This document shows, piece after piece, positions 7,569 to 16,336 of a DNA stretch of 64,000 nt (the stretch's first letter is position 1; each line of letters starts with the position of its first letter). Source of the stretch: JACRCG01 sp964524835 (lineage in GTDB: Bacteria; Desulfobacterota; Desulfuromonadia; Geobacterales; Pseudopelobacteraceae); the NCBI GenBank assembly GCA_964524835.1, contig CAZGEG010000019.1, forward strand, positions 29,652-93,651, given 5' to 3'. The notes below the pieces were generated by a model that was not told the DNA's origin, made no database searches, and saw only the letters and a list, made by a program, of their open reading frames with translations. The translations under genes and the position numbers were made by a program.

Positions 7569-7655
7569 GCAAACCCGGAGAAAATGTACTTCACCAAGCA
7601 GTGGGAGGGAACAGAATAGGCGGTTGTTGCGGGGATGGCGTGGGATGCTGTGCCG
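7569..7655 (+). pseudogene. Decayed 3' end of a DUF5131 gene, copy C
   Basis: The sequence carries the same lead-in as copy A (CCCGGAGAAAATG) and then the KQW, NRRLL and WDAVP portions of the DUF5131 C-terminus, with an internal deletion and a frameshift. It lies between the TIR gene and the DUF2971 gene, where no intact DUF5131 gene exists. Confidence 0.55.
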
Positions 7656-7713
7656 TTAGCACCTTGCCAATGTTCAATAGGATGAAATTGCTTTGGCAGA
7701 CAGGGGCTTATAA

Positions 7714-8478
7714 GTGTTAGACAAAAAGGCTTTAAATGCCGGATTCTTATATAAATACCGATGTTACAACGCCTATTCATTGGCAAATCTAGCAAATGAA
7801 ACTGTCTGGCTATCTAAACCAAAGTCGTTCAACGATCCGTTTGACTGTGCGATAACTCTTGATCGAGATACCTACAAGCAATCGATGATAGATGCAATTA
7901 TTGTTGCAATGGAAAGGACGCAACAAAAAAACTCAAGGGAAAAAGAGCTATTCAAGGAAAGGCCTGGAGACAGAGATGCGTTTGAAACCCTGAGAGATGG
8001 TGTGAAGGATTTATTTCAAAACATTGGCATATGCTCGTTTAGTGCAGTACCAGATCATATTCTTATGTGGTCCCATTACGCTGACAATCATAAAGGGTTC
8101 TGTGTCGAATACGATTGTCGTGAAGGAACAAAACTTAAGGAGCTCGCACAACCAGTGACGTACTCCGAATCCTTTCCTAAAGTATCTGCTTCAGACTTGG
8201 TAGGAGATAGACAGAGTGAAGTAATAGATTATCTTTGGCTTACAAAATCATCGGTTTGGTCATATGAACAAGAGTGGCGTGTAATGATGCCAGAGGGCGA
8301 CAAAGGCTACCAATCTCCCTCAAAAATCACGACGGTTATCTTCGGAGCAAAGATGCCTGTTGATGATAGAGTCACTGTCAGAAACATTCTTAATGACGAT
8401 GTAGATGTGGTTTACAAGGAAGCCGTCTTGGCAGATGGCCATTTCAAGCTAGAAATCAAGGATTTTGGTTGGATCTAA
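7714..8478 (+). CDS. DUF2971 domain protein
   Basis: A 254-residue protein of the DUF2971 family (PF11185). It shows the usual landmarks: FLYKYRCYN near the N-terminus, VWLSKPKSFNDPFDC at about 31-45, CSFSAVPDHILMWSHYADNHKGFCVEYD in the middle, and WSYEQEWRVMM followed by VIFGAKM. The function is unknown; the family is common in accessory islands and near phage genes. The start is GTG with CAGGGGC upstream. Base composition is visibly more AT-rich than the core genes, which fits recent acquisition. Confidence 0.8.
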   Translation: MLDKKALNAGFLYKYRCYNAYSLANLANETVWLSKPKSFNDPFDCAITLDRDTYKQSMIDAIIVAMERTQQKNSREKELFKERPGDRDAFETLRDGVKDLFQNIGICSFSAVPDHILMWSHYADNHKGFCVEYDCREGTKLKELAQPVTYSESFPKVSASDLVGDRQSEVIDYLWLTKSSVWSYEQEWRVMMPEGDKGYQSPSKITTVIFGAKMPVDDRVTVRNILNDDVDVVYKEAVLADGHFKLEIKDFGWI

Positions 8479-8517
8479 ACCGCTATTCACGGTAGCGGCA
8501 TTGATACGCCATATGAC

Positions 8518-8602
8518 ACCCCCCCCTCCCTAACCCTCCCCCGCTGGGTGAGGGGACTAAAAACTCCTCCACCTAGCGGGGGGGAGGTTGGGAGGGGGGA
8601 TG
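8518..8602. repeat. Long GC-rich imperfect inverted repeat
   Basis: A C-rich left arm (8518-8557: CCCTCCCTAACCCTCCCCCGCTGGGTGAGG) is mirrored by a G-rich right arm (8566-8602), with a few mismatches and a short AT loop (GACTAAAAA). As RNA it would fold into one long hairpin. It separates the DUF2971 gene from the restriction system and may act as a terminator or be a small non-autonomous repeat. Confidence 0.65.
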
Positions 8603-8632
8603 TAACAAAGCAGAAACAAGGAGTCTTTAAAT

Positions 8633-10471
8633 ATGCCGACAATGGAATTCAAAGGAAAGCAGTTTGTCTATTCCCATCACCTGAGCGTGCCGTTCCGTGA
8701 ATTGAAGGTGGATGCGGCCAAGTCTCTGCCCGCCGAAGGGCAAAAGCCTTCGCTGGACGACAACCTGATCATCCACGGTGACAACCTGGAGGCGCTCAAG
8801 GCCCTGCTCCCTACCCATGCCGGCAAGATCGACTGCATCTTCATCGATCCGCCCTACAACACCGGCAACGAGGGGTGGTGCTACAACGACAACGTCCGCT
8901 CGCCTCTGATGAAGGAATGGTTGAAGAAGTCGGCCAATCCGGTGGATAAGGAAGACCTGGAGCGGCATGACAAGTGGCTCTGCATGATGTGGCCGCGGTT
9001 GAATCTGCTGCGGGAGCTGCTGTCAGAGCAAGGGTGCATATGGATTACTTTGGACGACAATGAAGCGCACCGGGCAAAAATTATTATGGATGAGATTTTT
9101 GGCGAGGAAAACTTTCTGGGAAACGTCATTTGGGAAAAAGCCGATAGCCCGCGAATGGATGCTGACTATTTTTCAACTCGTCACGACCACCTCCTCGTCT
9201 ATGCTAACTCTCTTGCCTCTGTCAGGTTCTGCCGATTACTAACCGATTTGGATAATTTACCCACCCATTACGACAAAACAGATGAAGAGGACCGGAAATT
9301 CTATTTGAAGCCTCTAAGAGCAATGGGGGGACAAGGTGAAAGACGGGAGGCAAGACCCAATCTCTATTACGAAATAGAGGCACCTGATGGTACAAAGGTT
9401 TTTCCAAAGCTCAAAGATGGAACAGATGGCGCATGGCGTTGGAGTCGATCAAAGCTGGAAAAAGAAATACATCGAATTGAATTCAAGCAAGGTGCCACTG
9501 GCTGGACCCCTTATTTCAGAATATATGCAGACGGAAGTGATGGCACTCCTCCCGAAACTATTTTTTACAATCGTGACGTTGGCAGTAATCGAACTTCCAA
9601 GGCAGAGATACGTCAAATCCTTGATGCTGGAGATACTTTCGAAACGCCAAAACCTGTAGGCTTGATTAAACGAATTTTGGATATTGCCACCGATGAAAAC
9701 TCCATCATACTCGACTCCTTCGCCGGTTCCGGCACCACCGCCCACGCCGTTCTTGCAGCCAACGAGAAAGACGGCGGCAATCGCCGTTTTATCCTGATCG
9801 AATGCGAGGAATACGCCGATACGCTAACTGCCGAGCGGGTGCGGCGAGTCATCAACGGCTATCCTTTCAGCGGTAACCAGCGCGAAGAGCTGTTCAGCGA
9901 GAAAATCACCTGGACCAATTTTTCCAAGAAATCGCAGAAACTGCTCCTTGAAGTCGAACATATCGAAAAGACCAAAGGCGCGGCGTTCGACACGGTAAAA
10001 AAGGAGATCAAGGACGGTGTGCTGACAGTAACCGGCGAGCGTAAGATCACCGAAACAGCGCCGGGGCTGGGCGGCAGCTTCACTTACTGCACCTTGGGCG
10101 AGCCGATCGAGATCGAAAACCTGCTCACCGGCAAGGGACTCCCCAACTTCGATGCCCTGGCCCGTTATGTCTTCTACACCGCCACCGGCCGGTCACTGGA
10201 AACGGTTGCCGCACACTCCACCGATGGTTTCATCGGTGAAACCGAACTGTTCCGCATTCATCTCTTCTATCAGCCGGACACGGCCTGGCTGCGCTCCAAC
10301 GAGGCGGCGCTGAACGCCGAGCGGGTGGCGGCGATTGCCAAGGGGAACAAGTCCGGCAAGCGCTCCATCGTCTTTGCCGTGGCCAAGTTCATGAGTCAGA
10401 AAGAGTTGACCAAGGAACGCATCGAGTTCTGTCAGTTGCCATATGCCATTCACCGGATTTTGGGAGCCTGA
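8633..10471 (+). CDS. Type III restriction-modification DNA methyltransferase (Mod)
   Basis: A 612-residue beta-class N6-adenine methyltransferase. Motif IV is D72-P-P-Y75 (FIDPPYNTGNEGW) and motif I comes later, F363-AGSGTT369 (LDSFAGSGTTAHAV), the order expected for the class. The segment between them, about residues 170-340, is the target-recognition region and is more AT-rich than its flanks, as if exchanged. The protein modifies one strand of an asymmetric site and guides the Res subunit. AAGGAG lies upstream. KilA-N and res follow directly. Confidence 0.95.
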   Translation: MPTMEFKGKQFVYSHHLSVPFRELKVDAAKSLPAEGQKPSLDDNLIIHGDNLEALKALLPTHAGKIDCIFIDPPYNTGNEGWCYNDNVRSPLMKEWLKKSANPVDKEDLERHDKWLCMMWPRLNLLRELLSEQGCIWITLDDNEAHRAKIIMDEIFGEENFLGNVIWEKADSPRMDADYFSTRHDHLLVYANSLASVRFCRLLTDLDNLPTHYDKTDEEDRKFYLKPLRAMGGQGERREARPNLYYEIEAPDGTKVFPKLKDGTDGAWRWSRSKLEKEIHRIEFKQGATGWTPYFRIYADGSDGTPPETIFYNRDVGSNRTSKAEIRQILDAGDTFETPKPVGLIKRILDIATDENSIILDSFAGSGTTAHAVLAANEKDGGNRRFILIECEEYADTLTAERVRRVINGYPFSGNQREELFSEKITWTNFSKKSQKLLLEVEHIEKTKGAAFDTVKKEIKDGVLTVTGERKITETAPGLGGSFTYCTLGEPIEIENLLTGKGLPNFDALARYVFYTATGRSLETVAAHSTDGFIGETELFRIHLFYQPDTAWLRSNEAALNAERVAAIAKGNKSGKRSIVFAVAKFMSQKELTKERIEFCQLPYAIHRILGA

Positions 10472-10473
10472 CC

Positions 10474-11295
10474 ATGAAAAGCCGCACTGTCAATGTCAAG
10501 GGGCTTGCTGTAACTGTTACTCGCAAAGAGCAGGAAGACTATATCTCGCTTACGGATATTGCAAAATACCGCAATAGCTCAGAGCCGTTTGCGATTATCA
10601 ACAACTGGATGAGAAGCAGGAGTACCATTGAACTGCTGGGCCTCTGGGAGGCACTCAGCAATCCGGATTTTAAACCTCTCGAATTCGAGAGGTTTAAAAA
10701 TGAAGCCGGAAGCAACTATTTTGTCCTATCGCCGCAACGCTGGATTGAAGCGACCAATGCAATCGGTATTGTTTCCAGGTCAGGCCGTTATGGTGGAACA
10801 TTCGCGCATACAGATATTGCCTTTGAGTTTGCATCGTGGATTTCCGTTGAATTCAAATTATATCTGATCAAAGAATTTCAGCGGCTGAAACAAGAAGAGT
10901 TTGATCTGAAAAAACTGGAGTGGAGTGTTTCCAGAACCATTGCCAAGGTCAACTACCTGATTCATACTGACGCCATCAAGGAAAACCTCATCCCACCGGA
11001 CCTGCAGAAATCAAAACAGAAATTCATTTATGCCGATGAAGCCGATCTGCTGAACCTGGCTCTGTTCGGGCAAACAGCCCAGCTCTGGAAAGTTGCCCAT
11101 CCCAAGCTGAAAGGGAATATGCGGGATTACGCCACATTGGAGCAATTGGTTGTACTTTCCAATCTTGAAAGTCTCAATGCCGAACTGATCAAAATGCAGA
11201 TGCCGTCAGAGCAACGGCTACAATTGCTGAATCAGACTGCTATCGGGCAGATGAAGGTACTGGTATCAAATAACTCACTGAAGGCGTTGACATAA
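10474..11295 (+). CDS. KilA-N domain protein inside the type III R-M operon
   Basis: Residues 1-145 match the KilA-N domain known from phage and large DNA virus proteins: YISLTDIAKY, AIINNWMRSRSTIELLGLWE, WIEATNAIGIVSRSGRYGGTFAHTDIAFEFASWIS and FKLYLIKEFQRLK. The C-terminal 130 residues are helical and of unknown role. It starts 3 bases after mod ends, and its stop overlaps the res start (TAATG). It is therefore co-translated with the R-M genes and probably adds regulation or DNA contact. Confidence 0.88.
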   Translation: MKSRTVNVKGLAVTVTRKEQEDYISLTDIAKYRNSSEPFAIINNWMRSRSTIELLGLWEALSNPDFKPLEFERFKNEAGSNYFVLSPQRWIEATNAIGIVSRSGRYGGTFAHTDIAFEFASWISVEFKLYLIKEFQRLKQEEFDLKKLEWSVSRTIAKVNYLIHTDAIKENLIPPDLQKSKQKFIYADEADLLNLALFGQTAQLWKVAHPKLKGNMRDYATLEQLVVLSNLESLNAELIKMQMPSEQRLQLLNQTAIGQMKVLVSNNSLKALT

Positions 11296-13937
11296 TGGAA
11301 CTGAAAGAATACCAGCAGGGTGTCATGCGCAAGATCGACAACTATCTTGCGGTATTGTCCGAAAAGCGTTCCGATGCCGAGGAATTTGTTGCATTCCAGA
11401 AGAGTCGCGGTAAAGAGGCTGTGCTTGCCGACTTTTGCCGTGATACCTGGGATCATCTTAACAACGAGCGGGTACTTCCCTATCTGCGCGACAAGGAAGG
11501 CAATACGGTTGTTGCTCCCTACCTGAGCCGTCATGACGGACTGAATCGCTCCATCCCCAATATCTGCCTCAAAGTGCCGACAGGCGGTGGAAAAACCTTG
11601 CTGGCCGCATGTACGATTGAGCGAGTCCAGACCGACTATTTCAAACGGCAGACCGGCCTGGTTCTTTGGGTAGTACCCTCGGACGCCATTTACCGCCAAA
11701 CATGGAAACAGCTTGCCAATCGTGAACATCACTATCGCCAGACACTTGAACGCGCCTCTGGTGGACGGGTAAAGCTTTTGGAAAAGGGAGACGCCTTCAC
11801 ACGCCTGGATGTGAAAGGTCAACTTTGTGTCATGCTGCTGATGCTTCCCTCAGCGGCCCGCCAATCAAAAGACACCTTGCGGATGTTCCGCGATAGTGGC
11901 CGCTTTACCTCGTTTTTTCCACCCGAAGACGACAGCGAAAAAAACCGGGCGTTACTGAATGCCGTGCCCAACTTGAGGATCAACGATTTAGCCGACATGG
12001 GCTACATGGACGGCATCGTGCCCGGTTCGCTCTCCATCAAACAGAGCCTCGGCAATGTGTTGTGTCTGCAGCGTCCGGTGGTGATCATCGACGAGGGGCA
12101 TAAGGCCTATTCCGACACTGCCCGTGAAACGCTGTGCGGCTTCAATCCCCGCTTTATGGTCGAGCTTTCCGCAACACCCAACACGGGCGGCAGACATCAA
12201 TCAAACATGCTGGTGAACGTACCGGGCCGCGACCTCAAAGACGAGGAGATGATCAAGCTGCCGATCAATGTGGAAAACGAGGACAAGGGGGGCTGGAAAC
12301 ATACCCTCACGCTGGCCCATCAAAAACTTGGGGATCTGGCAAAAGAAGCGGCCCAACTGCAAACGGAATCGGGCCGTTACATCAGGCCGATCATGCTGGT
12401 GCGGGTGGAACGAACCGGCAGGGAACAGCGCGATGCCGCCTTTGTCCACGCCGAACACGCACGGGAATATCTCCAGGAAAAACTGGGGGTCAAGGAAGAA
12501 GAAATACGTCTCAAGACCTCCGAAAATGACGAACTGGGAGATGAAGACTTGTTGGCTGAAAACTGTCCAGTGCGATACATCATCACCAAGGATGCCTTGC
12601 GGGAAGGATGGGATTGCCCCTTTGCCTATGTGCTGACAATCCTCTCCAAAACCACTGCCAATACCGCATTGACCCAGATGATTGGCCGCGTGCTGCGGCA
12701 GCCCCATGCGCAACTGACTCATCGACAAGCCCTCGACGAGTGTTACGTCTTTACCTTCGATCAGGATGTTTCCGAAGCGGTAAATGGTGTGCGTAAAGGA
12801 TTGCAGGATGAGGGGATGGGTGATCTTGCTTCCAGTGTCAGGGTTGCCGGTGTCGGCAAGCAGCGACTAACCAATAAGGTCGCTCTTAATCGCCGGGAGG
12901 CATTTGCCAAGCTGCCGACAATCTTCCTGCCAAAGGTTCTGGCTCGCGATGAAAATGCCGTCAAAGGCCATCGGCTGCTCGACTACGACAGGGATATTCT
13001 GGGAGAGCTTGACTGGGAGGCGTTTCGTTACCTGCAAGCCGACAGCGTAGAGGTGGAGGAGCAGGAAAAGCTTAAACGGACCATAGCCCGTGTCGATCTC
13101 GACCAAAAGCAAGAAGATGAAGCAAAACTTTTTTTCCAGGAAATGGTTGATCACATTCCGGATGAAGGGCTGGATATTCCTTTCCTGGTGCGCCAACTGC
13201 TTGATGTGGTGCCGAACCCCTGGCAGGGGATGCGGATTCTCGATGACACGCTGGGTATTTTGCGTAGCCGTGGGGTGAGCGAAAAACGGCTGTATGTGAA
13301 CCGGCTTGATCTGCTAAAGGCGATGAAACTGGATTTGAGAAAACAGGTCGATACCGCTGCTGAAACGCTCTTTCGTGAAAAGCTGGAAAGCGGGGCCATA
13401 TCCCTGCGGCTGGTATCCTCGGGCGACGCCAAACTGAACTGGGAGCTGGCTAGAACCCTGGAGATCGATGTATCCGATGAAGACCGGCTTCTTCACCGCA
13501 AGGACGGCGGCGATATTGAAAAAAGCCTGTTTGAGAAGGTGTATCAGCGGGACTTCAACGAACTTGAAAAAGAGACCGCCTTGTATCTGGACACTTGCCA
13601 GTCCGTCTACTGGTGGCATCGCATAGCTGTCAATCAGCGGTCCTACAGCCTGCAAGGATGGCAGCGGAACAGAATCTATCCCGATATACTTGCGTGTGTC
13701 CACGGCACCGATGAAGGCAAGTTCAGATTTACCGTTCTGGAAACCAAGGGTGAGCACCTGAAGGGGAATGACGACACCGAATACAAACGCAAGATGTTTG
13801 AACTGCTGACGTCACATGTGGATACGGTCATCCGGGCGGGAGAACTGGACCTGGGCGAATCTTCACAACAGATGAGCTTTACCATGCTGATGGAAAAATC
13901 CTGGCAGCAGGAGATAATTACTGCTGGAGTTGTGTAG
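11295..13937 (+). CDS. Type III restriction enzyme, Res subunit
   Basis: An 880-residue superfamily 2 helicase-nuclease. Walker A is PTGGGKT (95-101), motif II is DEGH (266-269), motif III is SAT (292-294) and motif VI lies in TQMIGRVLRQP. The C-terminal nuclease has P796-D797 followed by E816-T-K818, the PD-ExK pattern. With Mod it cleaves DNA carrying unmodified sites after ATP-driven movement. All key residues are present and the length is usual, so the system looks intact. Confidence 0.95.
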   Translation: MELKEYQQGVMRKIDNYLAVLSEKRSDAEEFVAFQKSRGKEAVLADFCRDTWDHLNNERVLPYLRDKEGNTVVAPYLSRHDGLNRSIPNICLKVPTGGGKTLLAACTIERVQTDYFKRQTGLVLWVVPSDAIYRQTWKQLANREHHYRQTLERASGGRVKLLEKGDAFTRLDVKGQLCVMLLMLPSAARQSKDTLRMFRDSGRFTSFFPPEDDSEKNRALLNAVPNLRINDLADMGYMDGIVPGSLSIKQSLGNVLCLQRPVVIIDEGHKAYSDTARETLCGFNPRFMVELSATPNTGGRHQSNMLVNVPGRDLKDEEMIKLPINVENEDKGGWKHTLTLAHQKLGDLAKEAAQLQTESGRYIRPIMLVRVERTGREQRDAAFVHAEHAREYLQEKLGVKEEEIRLKTSENDELGDEDLLAENCPVRYIITKDALREGWDCPFAYVLTILSKTTANTALTQMIGRVLRQPHAQLTHRQALDECYVFTFDQDVSEAVNGVRKGLQDEGMGDLASSVRVAGVGKQRLTNKVALNRREAFAKLPTIFLPKVLARDENAVKGHRLLDYDRDILGELDWEAFRYLQADSVEVEEQEKLKRTIARVDLDQKQEDEAKLFFQEMVDHIPDEGLDIPFLVRQLLDVVPNPWQGMRILDDTLGILRSRGVSEKRLYVNRLDLLKAMKLDLRKQVDTAAETLFREKLESGAISLRLVSSGDAKLNWELARTLEIDVSDEDRLLHRKDGGDIEKSLFEKVYQRDFNELEKETALYLDTCQSVYWWHRIAVNQRSYSLQGWQRNRIYPDILACVHGTDEGKFRFTVLETKGEHLKGNDDTEYKRKMFELLTSHVDTVIRAGELDLGESSQQMSFTMLMEKSWQQEIITAGVV

Positions 13938-14253
13938 CTATATGGACGGTTCCGCATTCCGGCGCAATCCTTGAAGTTGTTACCGCGAGAAAAACAAAGT
14001 GCAAAAACTGTTAACAATGTGCAGGAAATATACGAAAACTATCATTATCGTGAATGCAGACTCGATTTGGTCCGGAAACGAAACATGAATCCTCGACCAC
14101 TACGCCTCCAACGGCAAAAGAACGTCTGGAAAGAGACCGCCTGATCCCCGCATGCTCGGCTCATTGTTAACTGCATTGCGCCTCCCTGACGTAAAATTGA
14201 TATGTCCGCCAGTAGTCATTACATACGGCGTTTACACGAACAAGGAGCATGAA
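13938..14253. other. Intergenic stretch between res and the efflux operon
   Basis: About 316 bases with no convincing gene. The only strong signal is AAGGAG at 14242-14247, the ribosome binding site of the next gene. A promoter for the efflux genes should lie here, but I cannot place it. This is the right border of the accessory island. Confidence 0.4.
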
Positions 14254-15408
14254 ATGAAACAGATAACGATAATTATTCTTTTGGCGACGGTGCTGACCGG
14301 CATCAGCGCCTGTGGAAAGAGTGATGCAAAAAAAAGCGGAGATCAGGTTTCCAAACCGCCGGTGGCCGTAGAGGTGCGGACAGTGTCATTATCGCCCCTG
14401 TCGGACGGCATCGAGGTGACCGGCAGCCTGGAGCCGAAGTTTTCAGTCGATGTGAAAACCCAGATACCGGGACTGGTCAGGCAGGTAATGGTGTCGGAAT
14501 GGGTCCACGTCAGGAAGGGGCAGCCGCTGGTGCGCATCGATGTTGCCGAAACCGAGGCTTTAGTCAAGCGTACCGAGGCCGGGATCGCTTCTGCCCGGGC
14601 GACTCTTGTTCTGGCCCAGGCGGCAGCCAACCGTTCCGAGCGTGAGCTGGCCCGCCTCCTCAAGCTGAAGGAATCGGGCCTTGCCACTCAGCAGGCCCTG
14701 GATGACGCCCGCAGTGAAACCGAAGCCGCCAGGGCCAGGGTCGGAGTGGCTGCGGCACAGATCAATGTTTCCGAAGAGGAGCGTCGCCAGGCTATGGCCC
14801 TGCAGGCAAAAGGACTGGTTGTCGCGCCGATCGACGGCACCGTCGCCCTGCGCGATGTCAATGTCGGCGATCTGGCCAGCGACGCGGCCGCCGCCAAGCC
14901 GATTTTCCGGATCGTTGACAATCGTCTGCTCAATTTGACCGTGACTGTTTCGTCGGTCGATTCCGCCCGGATCAAGGTCGGGCAGCCGCTGGAATTCACC
15001 GTGGATTCACAGCCGGGACGCTCCTTTACCGGCAAAGTCATGTATATCAACCCCGAGCTTTCCCAGGCAGATCGTTCGCTGAAAATCATTGCCGAAGTGC
15101 GCAACATCCCTGAAAGCCTCAAAGGGGGGCTTTTCGCCAAGGGGCGCATTGTAACCGGGGCCCGCTCCCAGGTGCTGCAGGTGCCGCGCAGCGCGGTCGG
15201 AGCTTTTGACCTGCAGGCAAAAAAGGGGAGTCTGTTTGTTGTGGAAAACGGAGTCGCCCGCGCGCGGGAGGTTCTGAGCGGTGCGGTAAACGGTGATATG
15301 ATCGAGATCTCTTCCGGACTCAAACCGGGCGAGCAGTACGTCGTCCGGGGAGGGTTCAACCTGAAAGATGGCGACAAGGTTGCTGTCGCAGCGGCACAGC
15401 GGCCGTAA
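14254..15408 (+). CDS. RND efflux periplasmic adaptor lipoprotein
   Basis: A membrane-fusion protein linking an inner-membrane RND pump to a TolC-type channel. The signal peptide ends in a lipobox (GISAC), so Cys becomes the lipidated N-terminus. Then come a barrel and lipoyl half (VKTQIPGLVRQVMVSEWVHVRKGQPLVRID), a coiled-coil hairpin (about 90-175), the second lipoyl half (VVAPIDGTVALRDVNVGD) and beta-barrel domains. ATG 14254 with AAGGAG fits; upstream in-frame codons would bury the signal peptide. It serves the permease at 16337 and probably the channel at 22040. Confidence 0.9.
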   Translation: MKQITIIILLATVLTGISACGKSDAKKSGDQVSKPPVAVEVRTVSLSPLSDGIEVTGSLEPKFSVDVKTQIPGLVRQVMVSEWVHVRKGQPLVRIDVAETEALVKRTEAGIASARATLVLAQAAANRSERELARLLKLKESGLATQQALDDARSETEAARARVGVAAAQINVSEEERRQAMALQAKGLVVAPIDGTVALRDVNVGDLASDAAAAKPIFRIVDNRLLNLTVTVSSVDSARIKVGQPLEFTVDSQPGRSFTGKVMYINPELSQADRSLKIIAEVRNIPESLKGGLFAKGRIVTGARSQVLQVPRSAVGAFDLQAKKGSLFVVENGVARAREVLSGAVNGDMIEISSGLKPGEQYVVRGGFNLKDGDKVAVAAAQRP

Positions 15409-15433
15409 AACATAAACCAAAGGGGGATGCACC

Positions 15434-16264
15434 ATGAAAAAACTGACTATTGTACTGATGGCTCTGACAGTTCTGGCCCTGTCTGCTCTGGCCGCTTCGG
15501 CGGCAGGCTCGACCGAAATCACCTGGTACGGCCATTCCGCCTTCAAGGTGACGACACCGGGCGGCAAAGTGCTGCTGATTGACCCCTGGCTTTCAAATCC
15601 GGCCAATCCCCGGGGAAAAGAGCTGCTGGCCTCTCTTGACAAGGCGGACCAGATCCTGCTGACCCATGCCCACGGTGACCATATCGGCAACACCGTTGAG
15701 ATTGCAAAAAAGACCGGAGCCAGGCTGGTTGCCAGCAACGACCTGATGAAAGCCATGGTCAAATATGCGGATTTCCCGGCCAAGCAGGCCGACTTCGCCG
15801 GCGCCGGCAACTTCGGCGGCACGGTGACGCTGCTGGGTGGTGAAGTGCAGGTTACCTTTGTTCATGCCCTGCACAGCTCCGCCCTGGAGTACGATGACAA
15901 GAGCGGTCTGCCGAAGAGCCTCGCCTATGCGGGAAATCCGGGAGGCTTTATCATTGCCGTCACCGGCGGCCCGACCATCTATCATACCGGCGACACCGAC
16001 CTGTTCGGGGACATGAAGCTGATCGGCGACCTCTCAAAGGTGGATGTTATGCTGGCCTGCATCGGCGACAAGTTCACGATGGGACCCGACCGGGCGGCTC
16101 TCGCGGTTGAAATGGTCAACCCGAAAGTCGTCATTCCGATGCATTTCGGCACGTTCGCCGCCCTGACCGGCACCCCTGAAGCATTCGAGCAGGCTTTGAA
16201 GAAGCGCAACCTCAAAACGGTATTCAAGCGGTTGCAGGTAAATGAAGCTTTCAGCTGGAAATAG
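15434..16264 (+). CDS. Secreted metallo-beta-lactamase-fold hydrolase (UPF0173)
   Basis: A 276-residue protein with an N-terminal signal peptide (cut near AASAAG) and a metallo-hydrolase domain: TWYGHSAF, then THAHGDH with the metal-binding histidines, YHTGDTDLFGDM and PMHFGTF. It belongs to the UPF0173 type; the substrate is unknown. Most UPF0173 proteins are cytoplasmic, so the signal peptide is notable. It lies between adaptor and pump genes with short gaps and is probably co-transcribed. Confidence 0.85.
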   Translation: MKKLTIVLMALTVLALSALAASAAGSTEITWYGHSAFKVTTPGGKVLLIDPWLSNPANPRGKELLASLDKADQILLTHAHGDHIGNTVEIAKKTGARLVASNDLMKAMVKYADFPAKQADFAGAGNFGGTVTLLGGEVQVTFVHALHSSALEYDDKSGLPKSLAYAGNPGGFIIAVTGGPTIYHTGDTDLFGDMKLIGDLSKVDVMLACIGDKFTMGPDRAALAVEMVNPKVVIPMHFGTFAALTGTPEAFEQALKKRNLKTVFKRLQVNEAFSWK

Positions 16265-16336
16265 CGGCCATGACGAAGGGGGAGCTCCAGCCCCCTCAAT
16301 CTGCCTGAAAATGCGAGATAACCTCAAGGAAGCAGC

